Assembly (NCBI GenBank): GCA_018969605.1
Contig: JAGWXY010000014.1
Span: forward strand, 1 to 39,865
DNA length: 39,865 nucleotides
Source of the DNA: Verrucomicrobiota bacterium
Lineage (GTDB): Bacteria > Verrucomicrobiota > Verrucomicrobiia > Verrucomicrobiales > Akkermansiaceae
Direction: 5' to 3'
The position numbers were made by a program, and so were the translations under genes. Positions 1 to 11,977 of the stretch are shown here, piece by piece. The notes under the pieces are model-generated. The model had not been told where the DNA came from and ran no database searches. It saw only the letters and a list, made by a program, of their open reading frames with translations. The stretch's first letter is position 1; every line of letters starts with the position of its first letter.

Positions 1-857
1 CCACTGATGTCGCGACCTTGGTGGATCAGATGTTTCACCGGCGACTGCAAGCGAAGCTCGCCACCCATCGCGGTGAAGACATCGGCCATCGCCCGGGAAA
101 TCCGATTCAAACCACCCTGCACATGATAAACCCCATAGCGGTACTCGGTGAAGGAAAGGATGCTGAACAAAGCCGGGCAATGCCACGGCGACATGCCGAG
201 ATATTTGGCCTGAAAGGTAAACGCGAGCTTGAGACGCTCGTCCTCGAAGTAATCGCCGAGCACATCGTGCACGCTCCGAGTCGTGAGCACATGCGGCAAC
301 GCCTTGATCAGATGCGGACGCAAAAACGCGCTGAGTTTGTGATAGGGATACTGCAAGCACGGATAGATCGCGCGGAACTTGGCACCCTGCTCATGCATGT
401 AGCGCAAGAACCCGCCACTGCTTCCGGGAAAAACCCGCTCGATCTCACCCGCCATCTTCTGCTTGTCGCTGAAGGTATGCATCGAGGTCTCCCCCCAACT
501 CAACTTGGTCATCGGGTTGAGATCGACAAACTCCAGATGATCCTCGCTCTTGCCACCCAACTCGGCAAAAATCTCATCGAGGCAAAATTTTTGGTGCAGA
601 AAGGTCGGCCCCAGATCGAACGAGTAATCACCCAATCGCACTTCCGAATTGCGGCCACCAACCCGATCGTTTTTCTCGACAATCGTGACCTTGAATCCCC
701 GGTGCGCCAGCAGCATGCCGGCGGTCAAACCACCAGGCCCGGCACCCACTACCACCACATGTTTTTGCTTCGCAGCTCGCGCAATCCGATCGGACATGCG
801 CCGAAGCTGTGGAATGATCCCCACCGGGTCAAGACCCCAGCCACTTGATCGCGTCAT
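1..857 (-). CDS. CrtI-like phytoene desaturase / carotenoid FAD oxidoreductase (3' end outside window)
   Basis: The frame is open from the start codon down to the first base of the window, so the C-terminus is missing. The N-terminus has a classic FAD-binding dinucleotide fold, HVVVVGAGPGGLTAGMLLAH, followed by IVEKNDRVGGR and YSFDLGPTFLH. Further on come FQAKYLGMSPWHCPALFSIL and GGLNRISRAMADVFTAMGGE. This is the usual order in phytoene desaturases and related carotenoid desaturases or isomerases, which use FAD at the membrane to oxidise polyene chains. Two in-frame ATGs are possible, at 857 (purines GGAG just upstream, but spaced too closely) and at 797, which gives a start nearer the FAD motif. 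The family assignment is firm. The exact substrate (phytoene, diapophytoene or zeta-carotene) cannot be told. No other carotenoid gene lies in the window. Confidence 0.85.
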   Translation of the reverse strand, partial: MTRSSGWGLDPVGIIPQLRRMSDRIARAAKQKHVVVVGAGPGGLTAGMLLAHRGFKVTIVEKNDRVGGRNSEVRLGDYSFDLGPTFLHQKFCLDEIFAELGGKSEDHLEFVDLNPMTKLSWGETSMHTFSDKQKMAGEIERVFPGSSGGFLRYMHEQGAKFRAIYPCLQYPYHKLSAFLRPHLIKALPHVLTTRSVHDVLGDYFEDERLKLAFTFQAKYLGMSPWHCPALFSILSFTEYRYGVYHVQGGLNRISRAMADVFTAMGGELRLQSPVKHLIHQGRDIS

Positions 858-984
858 ATCTCCAACATAAAAACTGCGCGATGCGTAGATAGGCGGAGCA
901 AAATTTCGGTGGACATTCCCACGCCGGCAAGCTAACCCTCGCCGCCCCGCGCCGCGGACCCAACCCCAGCGCAAGGAAATTTTC

Positions 985-1059
<75 letters not shown>

Positions 1060-1176
1060 CTGTCCGCCCAGAGGGAAACCAACCCACCCTCGCGTCGCCC
1101 GATCGACAAAACCAGCGCGGCAAATCCCCTGCTCTTACGGCTTTCTTTTTTGCCTCGGGAGTGAAACCTTTTCGCC

Positions 1177-1509
1177 ATGCCGGATGCGATCTCATCGACC
1201 CAACTGATTCTCCTCACATCGATCCTTGGTGTGCTGCTACTGCTCGCACTGATCCTCACCCGCATTTCCAACAACCTCGCACGCGTTTCGCGACACCTGA
1301 ACGATGTCACCAAACGAATGGATGGTCCGTCATCGAGAGAGATCGAAACCCGCCAGGAAAGCCTGGGCGCATACGAAACATTTCTCAACGAAGACCCCGA
1401 ACGGCTCAAATTGCCGAAAAAGGAATGCTTCAGACTCTATCGGATCTGGCGCAAGGAAAAAGGCCTCAATTGGGCACCGCCACAAAGCAGTTCCGAACCG
1501 CAAGGCTGA
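1177..1509 (+). CDS. Small single-span membrane protein, unknown function
   Basis: This 110-residue protein has one hydrophobic segment (about residues 9-28, LILLTSILGVLLLLALILTR). A charged cytoplasmic part follows, with a C-terminal block containing FLNEDPERLKLPKKECFRLY and IWRKEKGLNW. The family is not recognised. The pattern of one N-terminal helix plus a compact basic C-terminal motif suggests a membrane-anchored small domain. It starts at an ATG 10 bases after a C-rich stretch without a Shine-Dalgarno sequence. It lies between a tRNA gene and the respiratory super-operon, and a hairpin with a T-run right after its stop suggests it is transcribed separately from the act genes. It could be an overprediction, but the hydrophobic profile argues for a real gene. 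Confidence 0.65.
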   Translation: MPDAISSTQLILLTSILGVLLLLALILTRISNNLARVSRHLNDVTKRMDGPSSREIETRQESLGAYETFLNEDPERLKLPKKECFRLYRIWRKEKGLNWAPPQSSSEPQG

Positions 1510-1541
1510 AATTCAAAAAATCCGAAGGAATTTCTTTTTTT
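1508..1541 (+). terminator. Possible intrinsic terminator after the small membrane protein
   Basis: GAAATTC (1508-1514) and GAATTTC (1528-1534) form a perfect 7-bp stem with a 13-nt loop, followed at once by seven T residues. The stem is AT-rich and therefore weak. Its position at the stop codon of the upstream gene and before the act operon fits a terminator. Confidence 0.45.
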
Positions 1542-1655
1542 CGATTGCATGCGCGTTGTCGGTTTGCATGCTCGCCCCGCACCGGCGGCACCCTAAATCC
1601 GCAGGTTCATTCGTGCTAAAACCACGAACTTTGAAGCACACGCTCCGTCAATACC

Positions 1656-2354
1656 ATGGCAAATATTTTTCCCCGTTGGTCCAATCTGTTGCCGCTCAAA
1701 ATTGCCGTCTGCATCGGATCTGCGGTGGCCGGGGTCGCCCTCGCCTTCAACTACTACGCAACGCCAAAATCCCTTACTGTCGGCTATCAACCCTCCCAGC
1801 CGATCCCCTTCTCCCACAAGATCCACGTCGACCAACTCGGGCTCGACTGCCGCTACTGCCACTCGTTCGTCGATGTCTCCGGCCACTCGAATGTCCCAAC
1901 CAGCAACACCTGCTGGAACTGCCACCAGCATGTGCAACGCGATAGCCCGAAACTCGCTCCGCTCCATCGCTCGATGGACCCGGCCTTTCCCGGCTACGAC
2001 GGCAAGCCGATCGAGTGGGTCCGCATCCACAAATCGCCTGATTACGTCTATTTCAACCATTCAGCTCACGTAAACCGCGGTATTTCCTGCCAAAGCTGCC
2101 ACGGCGATGTGAACAAAATGGAAGTGGTCTATCAGGACCAAAGCCACTCGATGGGCTGGTGCCTCGAGTGCCACCGGGCCCCCGAAAAGCACCTCCGCCC
2201 GCTCGAAGAAGTGTACAACTTTGACTACAACGCGGAGACCTACATCTCCAACAACCCGCAGTTGGGCGTCAAAACCACCAAGGATCTCGGCCTGAAACTC
2301 AAGGAGCAGTTTGATGTGAAACCCAAGGAAAGCTGCGCCACCTGCCACCACTGA
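1656..2354 (+). CDS. actA: ActA: pentaheme c-type cytochrome subunit of alternative complex III
   Basis: ActA is the multiheme cytochrome of the quinol:cytochrome c oxidoreductase called alternative complex III. It passes electrons from the iron-sulfur subunit towards the monoheme subunit and the terminal oxidase. Five CXXCH heme sites are visible: CRYCH (65-69), CWNCH (86-90), CQSCH (145-149), CLECH (169-173) and CATCH (227-231). A hydrophobic N-terminal segment (about 13-34) is an uncleaved anchor or signal. Extra histidines in FSHKIHVDQ and YFNHSAHVNRG are placed like the second axial ligands of cytochrome c7-type folds. The 232-residue length fits the family. It is the first gene of the act series, 45 bases before actB. 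The start ATG is preceded by a pyrimidine/A leader, not a ribosome-binding site. Confidence 0.95.
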   Translation: MANIFPRWSNLLPLKIAVCIGSAVAGVALAFNYYATPKSLTVGYQPSQPIPFSHKIHVDQLGLDCRYCHSFVDVSGHSNVPTSNTCWNCHQHVQRDSPKLAPLHRSMDPAFPGYDGKPIEWVRIHKSPDYVYFNHSAHVNRGISCQSCHGDVNKMEVVYQDQSHSMGWCLECHRAPEKHLRPLEEVYNFDYNAETYISNNPQLGVKTTKDLGLKLKEQFDVKPKESCATCHH

Positions 2355-2399
2355 TCCGCCCCCCAACCCGATTTTCCACCCCTTTTTCCGCAGTCACCC

Positions 2400-5777
<3,378 letters not shown>

Positions 5778-5780
5778 AGA

Positions 5781-5895
5781 CACAAGACTTCAAGACACAA
5801 GACGCAAGAGAATGAAACAGAACACCAGCAAGACCAATGTCGCGCGCAAGGGAAGCACTCTCTTCCCTCTTGATTCTTGCAGTCTTGCTTCTTGC
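5781..5895 (+). repeat. CAAGAnn heptamer cluster and its inverted copy in the actB-actC gap
   Basis: The 159-bp gap between actB and actC contains about four CAAGA(C/G)-type units at 5781-5810. A reverse-complement set of TCTTG units follows at 5867-5895. The two clusters can pair imperfectly to form a long hairpin of about 30 bases per arm. The same type of TTCTTG/CTTGCTTC sequence recurs at 24271-24376. The function is unknown; it could be a mobile or slippage-derived repeat, or an mRNA structure tuning expression within the operon. Confidence 0.55.
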
Positions 5896-5936
5896 ATCTC
5901 CGGCCATCTCTCCTAACGCCCCTCATTTTACCCACC

Positions 5937-7412
5937 ATGGCATCCTCAACCCCAACCGCGAACGAAAGCCACCCGGAGATCAAACTCCCGGTACTCGAAC
6001 GCGAACAGCTCATCCTCAACAACCGCTCCTACAATTGGATCACCGAGCGGATCTGCGGCGTTCTTGAAAACCGGCAACCGCTCCTCTGGTGGCTGCTCTT
6101 CATCCCATCCGCCCTCATCGCCCTCATCGGCGTCGGCGGCGGCCTCACCTACCTCGTCGCCAGCGGCGTCGGCGTCTGGGGCATGACCAACCGCGTCTTT
6201 TGGGGCTGGGACATCACCAACTTCGTTTTCTGGATCGGCATCGGCCACGCCGGCACGCTGATCTCCGCCGTGCTCTTCCTCACCCGTCAAAACTGGCGCA
6301 CCTCGATCAACCGCGCCGCCGAGGCGATGACGATCTTCGCGGTGATCTGTGCCGGCATTTTCCCAGCCTTCCACGTCGGCCGCGTCTGGTTCGCATGGTT
6401 CCTCGCACCGATCCCGAACGCCAACGCGATCTGGCAAAACTTCAAGTCCCCCCTGCTCTGGGACGTATTCGCGGTCTCGACCTATTTCACGATCTCCCTG
6501 ATTTTCTGGTACCTCGGCATGGTCCCCGACCTCGCCACGATCCGCGACCGCTGCAAACCCGGGCTGCGCAAATTCCTCTACGGTATCTTCGCGATGGGCT
6601 GGCGCGGCGGCAACCGCCAGTGGAGCCACTACGAAATGGCCTACCTCCTGCTCGCCGCCCTCTCGACCCCGCTCGTGCTCTCGGTGCACTCGGTGGTGTC
6701 CTTCGACTTCGCCACCTCAGTGGTCCCCGGCTGGCACACGACGATCTTCCCACCCTACTTCGTCGCCGGCGCGATCTTCGGTGGCTTCGCGATGGTGCTC
6801 ACGATCATGGTCCCCGCACGCTTCATCTATGGCCTGCAGGACCTGATCACGATGAAGCACATCGACAACATGGCCAAGATCATCCTGCTCACCGGCACGA
6901 TCGTTGGCTACGCCTACCTGATGGAGCTCTTCGTCGCATTCTATTCGGGCGCGATCTATGAAATGGATGCCTTCAAGTTCCGCATCGCCGGCCCATACTG
7001 GTGGGCCTACGCGGCGATGATGTCGCTCAACGTGCTCTCGCCACAGCTCTTCTGGTTCAAAGCCTGCCGCGAAAACCTCTGGGTCATCATGGCCGTCGCG
7101 ATGTGCGTCAATGTCGGCATGTGGTTCGAGCGCTTCGTCATCATCGTTACCACCCTCGCCCGCATGTGGCTCCCCGGCGACTGGAAAACCTACAGCCCCA
7201 GCGGCGTGGAAATGATGACCTTTGTCGGCACGATCGGCCTCTTCCTCGCGCTCTTCATGCTGTTCCTCAAATTCCTCCCCTGCATCAACATCGCCGAGGT
7301 GAAATGGACACTCCCGCAGTCCGATCCTCACCACGACGACAAGGAACACCACCCGGACCACGGCATCGCCAGTGAAGCCGCCTATCAGAAGGAATTGGTC
7401 TCCTCGAAATAA
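5937..7412 (+). CDS. actC: ActC: NrfD/PsrC-like integral membrane subunit of alternative complex III
   Basis: ActC is one of two quinol-binding membrane subunits of alternative complex III and sits under ActB. The protein (491 residues) has about ten hydrophobic segments, starting with [20 protein letters not shown]. It has NrfD-family hallmarks such as [20 protein letters not shown] near residues 88-107 and the pair of polar helices around [18 protein letters not shown]. Its C-terminus is charged and rich in Asp and His. The frame is open upstream to 5877, but the ATG at 5937 gives the family-typical MASSTP start and avoids the repeat cluster. It is followed after 32 bases by actD. Confidence 0.94.
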   Translation: MASSTPTANESHPEIKLPVLEREQLILNNRSYNWITERICGVLENRQPLLWWLLFIPSALIALIGVGGGLTYLVASGVGVWGMTNRVFWGWDITNFVFWIGIGHAGTLISAVLFLTRQNWRTSINRAAEAMTIFAVICAGIFPAFHVGRVWFAWFLAPIPNANAIWQNFKSPLLWDVFAVSTYFTISLIFWYLGMVPDLATIRDRCKPGLRKFLYGIFAMGWRGGNRQWSHYEMAYLLLAALSTPLVLSVHSVVSFDFATSVVPGWHTTIFPPYFVAGAIFGGFAMVLTIMVPARFIYGLQDLITMKHIDNMAKIILLTGTIVGYAYLMELFVAFYSGAIYEMDAFKFRIAGPYWWAYAAMMSLNVLSPQLFWFKACRENLWVIMAVAMCVNVGMWFERFVIIVTTLARMWLPGDWKTYSPSGVEMMTFVGTIGLFLALFMLFLKFLPCINIAEVKWTLPQSDPHHDDKEHHPDHGIASEAAYQKELVSSK

Positions 7413-7444
7413 TTTCCAACAACCATCACCCAACCATTTCACCC

Positions 7445-8002
7445 GTGAGCACCACCCGCAAACGCGTCTACGGCTACCTCGCCGAATTCAAGAGCGCCTC
7501 CGCCCTCTACAAGGCAGCGGAAAAAATCCGCGACTCCGGTTTTCGGAAATGGGACTGCTACTCGCCCTACCCAATCCACGGCCTTGATGGCGCGATGGGC
7601 ATGAAACGCTCGATCCTTCCATGGTTCGTGTTCTTCGGCGGCATGACCGGTACTGCCACGGCCTTCGCCCTCGCCTACTCGACCCAAGTGGTGATCTACC
7701 CGACCATCGTTCAGGCCAAGCCCGCCAATATCTTCACTATCCCGGCCTTCTTTCCGGTGATGTTCGAGCTGACCATTCTCTTCTCTGGCTTCACGGTACT
7801 CTTCGGCCTGCTCGCGCTGACCCAACTCCCGCGCCTCAACCACCCGCTCTTCGCCAGCAAACAATTTCACCGCGCCACCGACGATGGTTTCTTCATCGCC
7901 ATCGAAGCACGCGACCCGAAATTCAACCCGGAAAAAACCCGCAGCCTCCTCGCCGAAATCGGCGGCGACAACATCGAACTCGTCGAAGAAGAGGATGCCT
8001 GA
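7445..8002 (+). CDS. actD: ActD: DUF3341-type membrane subunit of alternative complex III
   Basis: This 185-residue protein belongs to the DUF3341 family (ActD). It starts with a soluble ferredoxin-fold-like domain (VYGYLAEFKSASALYKAAEK, then FRKWDCYSPYPIHGLDGAMG). Two transmembrane helices follow, at about residues 58-80 and 98-124, and then a soluble tail. ActD has no cofactor; it packs on the membrane and cytoplasmic side of the complex. The start codon is GTG, preceded only by TTTCACCC. It lies between actC and actE, as in other act operons. Confidence 0.93.
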   Translation: MSTTRKRVYGYLAEFKSASALYKAAEKIRDSGFRKWDCYSPYPIHGLDGAMGMKRSILPWFVFFGGMTGTATAFALAYSTQVVIYPTIVQAKPANIFTIPAFFPVMFELTILFSGFTVLFGLLALTQLPRLNHPLFASKQFHRATDDGFFIAIEARDPKFNPEKTRSLLAEIGGDNIELVEEEDA

Positions 8003-8056
8003 TGGCCAAGCCAAATTGCCGAAATCTGAAACCTTGAATCCAACAACCTTCTCCTG

Positions 8057-8698
8057 ATGCGCTATTTCTTCCTAGCCTACGCGATCATCGCACTCCTCGT
8101 TGTCGGCATCTTCGGCATCCGCGGCCAGAAGTTCTCTCAGCCTCCCGTCCGAATTTTCCCTGACATGGATGAGCAGGACAAATTGAAGGCCCAAAAGCCC
8201 TCCGCGTTTTTCGCCGACGGCCATGGTGGCAGGCTCCCCGTGCCCCAGACCCAACCCCGCGGCTTCAACCCCGCCGGCGAGTCCAGCATCGGTGGCATCC
8301 CCGAATACGAATTCGGCGGCACGCCCGATTACTACCACACCGGCCAAATCAACGGCTTCTTCGGCACCGGCATGCCAGAACAACTCCAACTCACCGCCGA
8401 GAACGCCCACGAACTCATCGCCCGCGGCAAAGAACGCTACGGCATCTACTGCGCGGTCTGCCACGGATCCTCCGGCAACGGCCTGGGCATGACCAGCCGC
8501 TACGGCGTCCCCGGCATTGCCAACCTCCTTCTCCCCACCTTCGGCGAAGAATCCTACCCGGACGGCCGACTCTACCACACGATCACCAACGGCAAGGGCA
8601 TGATGAGCGGCTATGGCTACAACATCCCGGTCAGGGACCGCTGGGCGATTGTCGCCTATGTCCGCACGCTCCAGGCCGCCAAGGCATCTTCCAAATAA
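8057..8698 (+). CDS. actE: ActE: monoheme cytochrome c subunit of alternative complex III
   Basis: ActE (213 residues) is the monoheme cytochrome of the complex, thought to hand electrons to the downstream carrier or oxidase. It has an N-terminal hydrophobic anchor (residues 4-20) and then FPDMDEQDKLKAQKPS, a variant of the DMxxQPKxKPQ stretch typical of ActE. One heme site, CAVCH (132-136), is followed by a loop with Met182/Met183 (GKGMMSGYG) as the likely distal ligand. The start ATG is 54 bases after actD, with a CT-rich leader. It is followed 15 bases later by actF. Confidence 0.93.
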   Translation: MRYFFLAYAIIALLVVGIFGIRGQKFSQPPVRIFPDMDEQDKLKAQKPSAFFADGHGGRLPVPQTQPRGFNPAGESSIGGIPEYEFGGTPDYYHTGQINGFFGTGMPEQLQLTAENAHELIARGKERYGIYCAVCHGSSGNGLGMTSRYGVPGIANLLLPTFGEESYPDGRLYHTITNGKGMMSGYGYNIPVRDRWAIVAYVRTLQAAKASSK

Positions 8699-8713
8699 TT
8701 TCCCCATCCAGAA

Positions 8714-10024
8714 ATGGCCCACCATCCCGTCACTTCCGCAGAAATCGCCATCCACGGCGATCATCTCGATAGCTCCAAGGTCGCCCGCGTGAAAGGCATC
8801 GCCTTCTTCATCGCACTCGTCGGCACTGCTGCGAGCCTTTACCTGCTTTTCCTCGCCCCGGAAAAAACCCGCGGCTCCTTCGCCTATTCCTGGCTATTTG
8901 CATTCTACTTCTTCCTTACGCTATCCATCGGCGGATGCTTCTGGACCCTCCTCCACAATGTCTCGAACTCCGGCTGGGGCACCTCCGTCCGCCGCACCTT
9001 CGAAAACCTCGGCTCCACCTACCCGTGGATGTTCCTCTTCGGCATCCCGCTGCTCTTCCCGCAAGTTCAGCAATACCTCTACGAGTGGATGAACATCCAC
9101 CGCGCAGGCCACGGCAATGTGAAGGAGCACCTCCACCACGTCGACCACCTGCTCTACAACAAGTACTGGTTCATGAACCTGCCATTCTGGTACGGACGCG
9201 TGATCTTCTGGGGCCTCGGCCTCTCGCTTGTCATCATCGGCCTGCGCAAACTTTCCACCGCCCAAGACACCGACCCAAACCCCGGCACCTCGCGCCTACT
9301 CAAGGCCCGCTTTCACTCGACCTACACGCTCATCATCTTCGCCCTCACGATCACCTTCACCGGCTTCGATTTCATGATGGGCCTCGACTACAAGTGGTTC
9401 TCCACGATGTGGGGCGTCTACCTCTTCGCAGGGTCCGCCCTCAACTCGATGGCAGTCATCATCCTCGTCTGCGCATGGCTCAAAAGCGCCGGCCACCTGA
9501 AACATGTCACCAGCGGTGAGCACTTCCACATCATGGGCAAGCTGCTCTTCGCTTTCACGGTGTTCTGGGCCTACATCACTTTCTCACAATACTTCCTCAT
9601 CTGGTACGCCGGCATCACCGAAGAAACTTCCTACTTCCTGATCCGCAACACCGGCAACTGGAACATCGCGATGATCGCTCTGGTCTTCGGCCACTTCGTG
9701 GTTCCCTTCGTCATCCTCCTGCAAGCATGGCTCAAGAAAAATCCAAAAGCTCTCGCGATCATGGCCGCCTACACGCTCTGCATGCACGTGCTCGACCACT
9801 ACCTGATCACGATCCCCGAACGCGGCATCTCACTCGGCAACATCAAGCCCGAGGTCTTCGGTGAAATCCAAGTCGCCATCCCCGGCGCCTTCTGGGGCGA
9901 CATCCTCGCCTTTGTCAGCATCGGCGCTGCCTTCGTTTTCTTCCTCCTCCGCGCCATCGGCCAGCACTCGCTCTACCCGAACCGCGACCCACGCATCCTC
10001 GAATCCGCCAACCTCTCCAACTGA
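8714..10024 (+). CDS. actF: ActF: second polytopic membrane subunit of alternative complex III
   Basis: ActF (436 residues) is a divergent relative of NrfD/ActC and forms the second half of the membrane domain. About ten hydrophobic helices are visible, starting at GIAFFIALVGTAASLYLLFL (residues 27-46). Conserved-looking blocks include GFDFMMGLDYKWFSTMWGVY (about 219-238) and YFLIWYAGITEETSYFLIR. Other conserved charged residues lie in the helices, as expected for proton pathways. It completes the actABCDEF set in the standard order, with only eight bases to the next gene. Confidence 0.93.
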   Translation: MAHHPVTSAEIAIHGDHLDSSKVARVKGIAFFIALVGTAASLYLLFLAPEKTRGSFAYSWLFAFYFFLTLSIGGCFWTLLHNVSNSGWGTSVRRTFENLGSTYPWMFLFGIPLLFPQVQQYLYEWMNIHRAGHGNVKEHLHHVDHLLYNKYWFMNLPFWYGRVIFWGLGLSLVIIGLRKLSTAQDTDPNPGTSRLLKARFHSTYTLIIFALTITFTGFDFMMGLDYKWFSTMWGVYLFAGSALNSMAVIILVCAWLKSAGHLKHVTSGEHFHIMGKLLFAFTVFWAYITFSQYFLIWYAGITEETSYFLIRNTGNWNIAMIALVFGHFVVPFVILLQAWLKKNPKALAIMAAYTLCMHVLDHYLITIPERGISLGNIKPEVFGEIQVAIPGAFWGDILAFVSIGAAFVFFLLRAIGQHSLYPNRDPRILESANLSN

Positions 10025-10032
10025 TCCCGCCA

Positions 10033-10437
10033 ATGTCCATCGACCCGTCACGCGACAACCCGCTGATCCGCTTTGCCTCATTCTGGTGGGGGCTTGCCAC
10101 CTTCTTTGCCTTCGCATTGATCCTGGCGCTGGTCATCCTTTTCAACCGCAAGGCTCCCGAAACCCTTGAGGACGAAGCCGCCAAGGCGCGTTACAAAACC
10201 AAGGCCGAGGTGATCGCCGCCCAAGCCAGCAGCCTCACACCCGAGGCGATCAATGCCGCCATCCCGGCCGTCGCCGCCAAACTCGCCGCTTCGAAACCCG
10301 CCGCCGTGGAAAAACCCGAGCAGGCAGTCCCCGCACCTCAAGCAGCACCCGCCGCTGCCCCCGCAGCTCCGGCTCCGGCCGCTCCCGCCCCAGAGGCAGC
10401 TCCCGCTGTTGCTGAACCCACCCCAGCCGCCAACTGA
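10033..10437 (+). CDS. Small membrane protein with an Ala/Pro-rich tail, linked to ACIII
   Basis: The 134-residue product has one transmembrane helix (about residues 14-37, within FWWGLATFFAFALILALVIL). A charged helical stretch follows, with YKTKAEVIAAQASSLTPEAI, and from about residue 93 the protein is almost pure Ala, Pro and Glu. There is no CXXCH, no metal motif and no recognised family. Eight bases separate it from actF and 24 from the CcoN-like gene, so it is surely co-transcribed. The helix plus long flexible tail would suit a tether or spacer within a respiratory supercomplex. That role is inference. The tail is low-complexity and its length is probably not conserved. Confidence 0.75.
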   Translation: MSIDPSRDNPLIRFASFWWGLATFFAFALILALVILFNRKAPETLEDEAAKARYKTKAEVIAAQASSLTPEAINAAIPAVAAKLAASKPAAVEKPEQAVPAPQAAPAAAPAAPAPAAPAPEAAPAVAEPTPAAN

Positions 10438-10461
10438 CGCCCCCCTTTCACCCGCAAGCCG

Positions 10462-11955
10462 ATGTCTTCCGCCACCACCTCATCTTCTGAACAGGACGCC
10501 CTGCTGCGCGCCGGGATCGACCGCTCACTGCGCCACCCGGTGATGTTCTTCCTCACCAGCGGTGCCGCATGGCTCGCGGTCTCGATCCTCCTCGGCATCA
10601 TCGCCTCGGCCAAGGTCCACTCGCCCGGTTTGCTCTCGAGCTGCGCATGGCTCACCTACGGCCGCGTGTTTCCCGCTCACCTCAACGCACTGGTCTACGG
10701 CTGGGGCATGCAGGCGGCCTTCGCCGTGATCATCTGGCTCATGGCCCGCCTCTCCCGCAAGGAATGCACCATGACCGGTACCATCCTCACTGCCGGGCAC
10801 CTCTGGAACCTCGGCGTCTCGCTCGGAGTCATCGGCATCCTTTCAGGAAATGGCACGGGCATCCCGTGGATGGAATTTCCGACCTTCGCATGGCCCGTAC
10901 TGCTGATCAGCTACATCGCCATCCTCATCGGCTCATTCATCCAATTCCGCGTCCGCCCCGAAGGCCATGTCTACATCTCGCAATGGTACCTGCTTGCGGC
11001 GATGATCTGGTTCCCCTGGATCTTCATCACCGCCAACACGCTCCTTCACTGCATCCCCGGCCACCCCGTGATGGGTGCCGCGATCAGCGCCTGGTTCCGC
11101 TCAGCCATCATTTTCCTCTTCTTCATGCCCGTCGCGATCGGCGCTGCCTACTACCTCGCTCCCAAGGTCACCGGCCGCCCGATCTTCAGCTACTCACTGG
11201 CCAAGCTCGGCTTCTGGTCGCTCGCGATCATCGCCCCATGGGCCGGCATGCAAAAACTCACCGGCGCACCCATCCCCTACTTCCTCCCCTACCTCGGCGC
11301 CGCCGCCACCGCATTAATCTTCGTGCCCGCCGCCACCGCCGCCTACAACACGATCCGCACCATGCTCTCAGCCGAGGAAACCCTCGCCGTCAGCCCCTCG
11401 CTGCGCTTCACCGTCGCCGGCATCACCGGTCTGGTTGTACTCGCCGCCGCCGCGGTTTTCCTCAACCTCCCAGGCTCAACCCTCCCACTCACGCAATTTT
11501 CCCTCTCCGGCTACGGCTTCGAAATCCTCGCGATCTACGGCTTCTTCAGCCTCGTGATGTTCGGCACCGCCTACTTCATTGTCCCACGCGTCACCCGCCG
11601 CGAATGGCTCTCCAGCCGCCTCATCAAGATCCACTTCCTATTCTCAGTCTACGGCATCATCACCGTGGCACTCATCACTCTGTTCGGCGGACTCCAACAA
11701 GGCATCGGCCAAGAAGACTGGAAACAACCCTGGGCCGCCGCCGCTTCCCGCGCCTACCCTTACGCAGTCGCCAACACGGTCGCTTGGATTCTCATCCTTT
11801 TCTCCAACCTCTTCTTCCTGCTTCACCTCGCCCTGATGTGGATAGGCCTCGGCCGCCGCAGCTCGCATCCGACCCTCTTGCAAAGCGCCCACGCCTCCAG
11901 CCCGCACGGAGCCGAAGGCGACATCGACAACGCCGGACCCGCCACCACCCATTGA
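10462..11955 (+). CDS. CcoN-like (cbb3 subunit I family) protein lacking the heme-copper ligands
   Basis: The fold and many landmarks are those of cbb3 oxidase subunit I: about 12 helices, GRVFPAHLNALVYGWGMQAA (68-87, His73 at the first low-spin heme ligand), QWYLLAAMIWFPWIFITAN, YYLAPKVTGRPIFSYSLAKL, and KIHFLFSVYG. The catalytic residues are gone. Aligning by the YYxxPKxxGRP block, the CuB histidine of WYGHN is Ser214 (WFRSA). The His-His pair after WAG is Gln264-Lys265 (WAGMQKL). The HxH ligands of the high- and low-spin hemes are Phe353 and Ile355. No His-His dipeptide occurs anywhere in the 497 residues. It therefore cannot reduce oxygen by the known mechanism and probably has a structural or other role. 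The ligand positions were aligned by eye. Confidence 0.88.
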   Translation: MSSATTSSSEQDALLRAGIDRSLRHPVMFFLTSGAAWLAVSILLGIIASAKVHSPGLLSSCAWLTYGRVFPAHLNALVYGWGMQAAFAVIIWLMARLSRKECTMTGTILTAGHLWNLGVSLGVIGILSGNGTGIPWMEFPTFAWPVLLISYIAILIGSFIQFRVRPEGHVYISQWYLLAAMIWFPWIFITANTLLHCIPGHPVMGAAISAWFRSAIIFLFFMPVAIGAAYYLAPKVTGRPIFSYSLAKLGFWSLAIIAPWAGMQKLTGAPIPYFLPYLGAAATALIFVPAATAAYNTIRTMLSAEETLAVSPSLRFTVAGITGLVVLAAAAVFLNLPGSTLPLTQFSLSGYGFEILAIYGFFSLVMFGTAYFIVPRVTRREWLSSRLIKIHFLFSVYGIITVALITLFGGLQQGIGQEDWKQPWAAAASRAYPYAVANTVAWILILFSNLFFLLHLALMWIGLGRRSSHPTLLQSAHASSPHGAEGDIDNAGPATTH

Positions 11956-11977
11956 TGCCCCATCACCGATTCACCCC

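Noticed and set aside
18-848. Plus-strand open frame of 276 codons at the left edge
   Set aside because: It is the antisense of the minus-strand phytoene desaturase, whose frame carries a full FAD-binding motif; the plus-strand translation has no family sequence.
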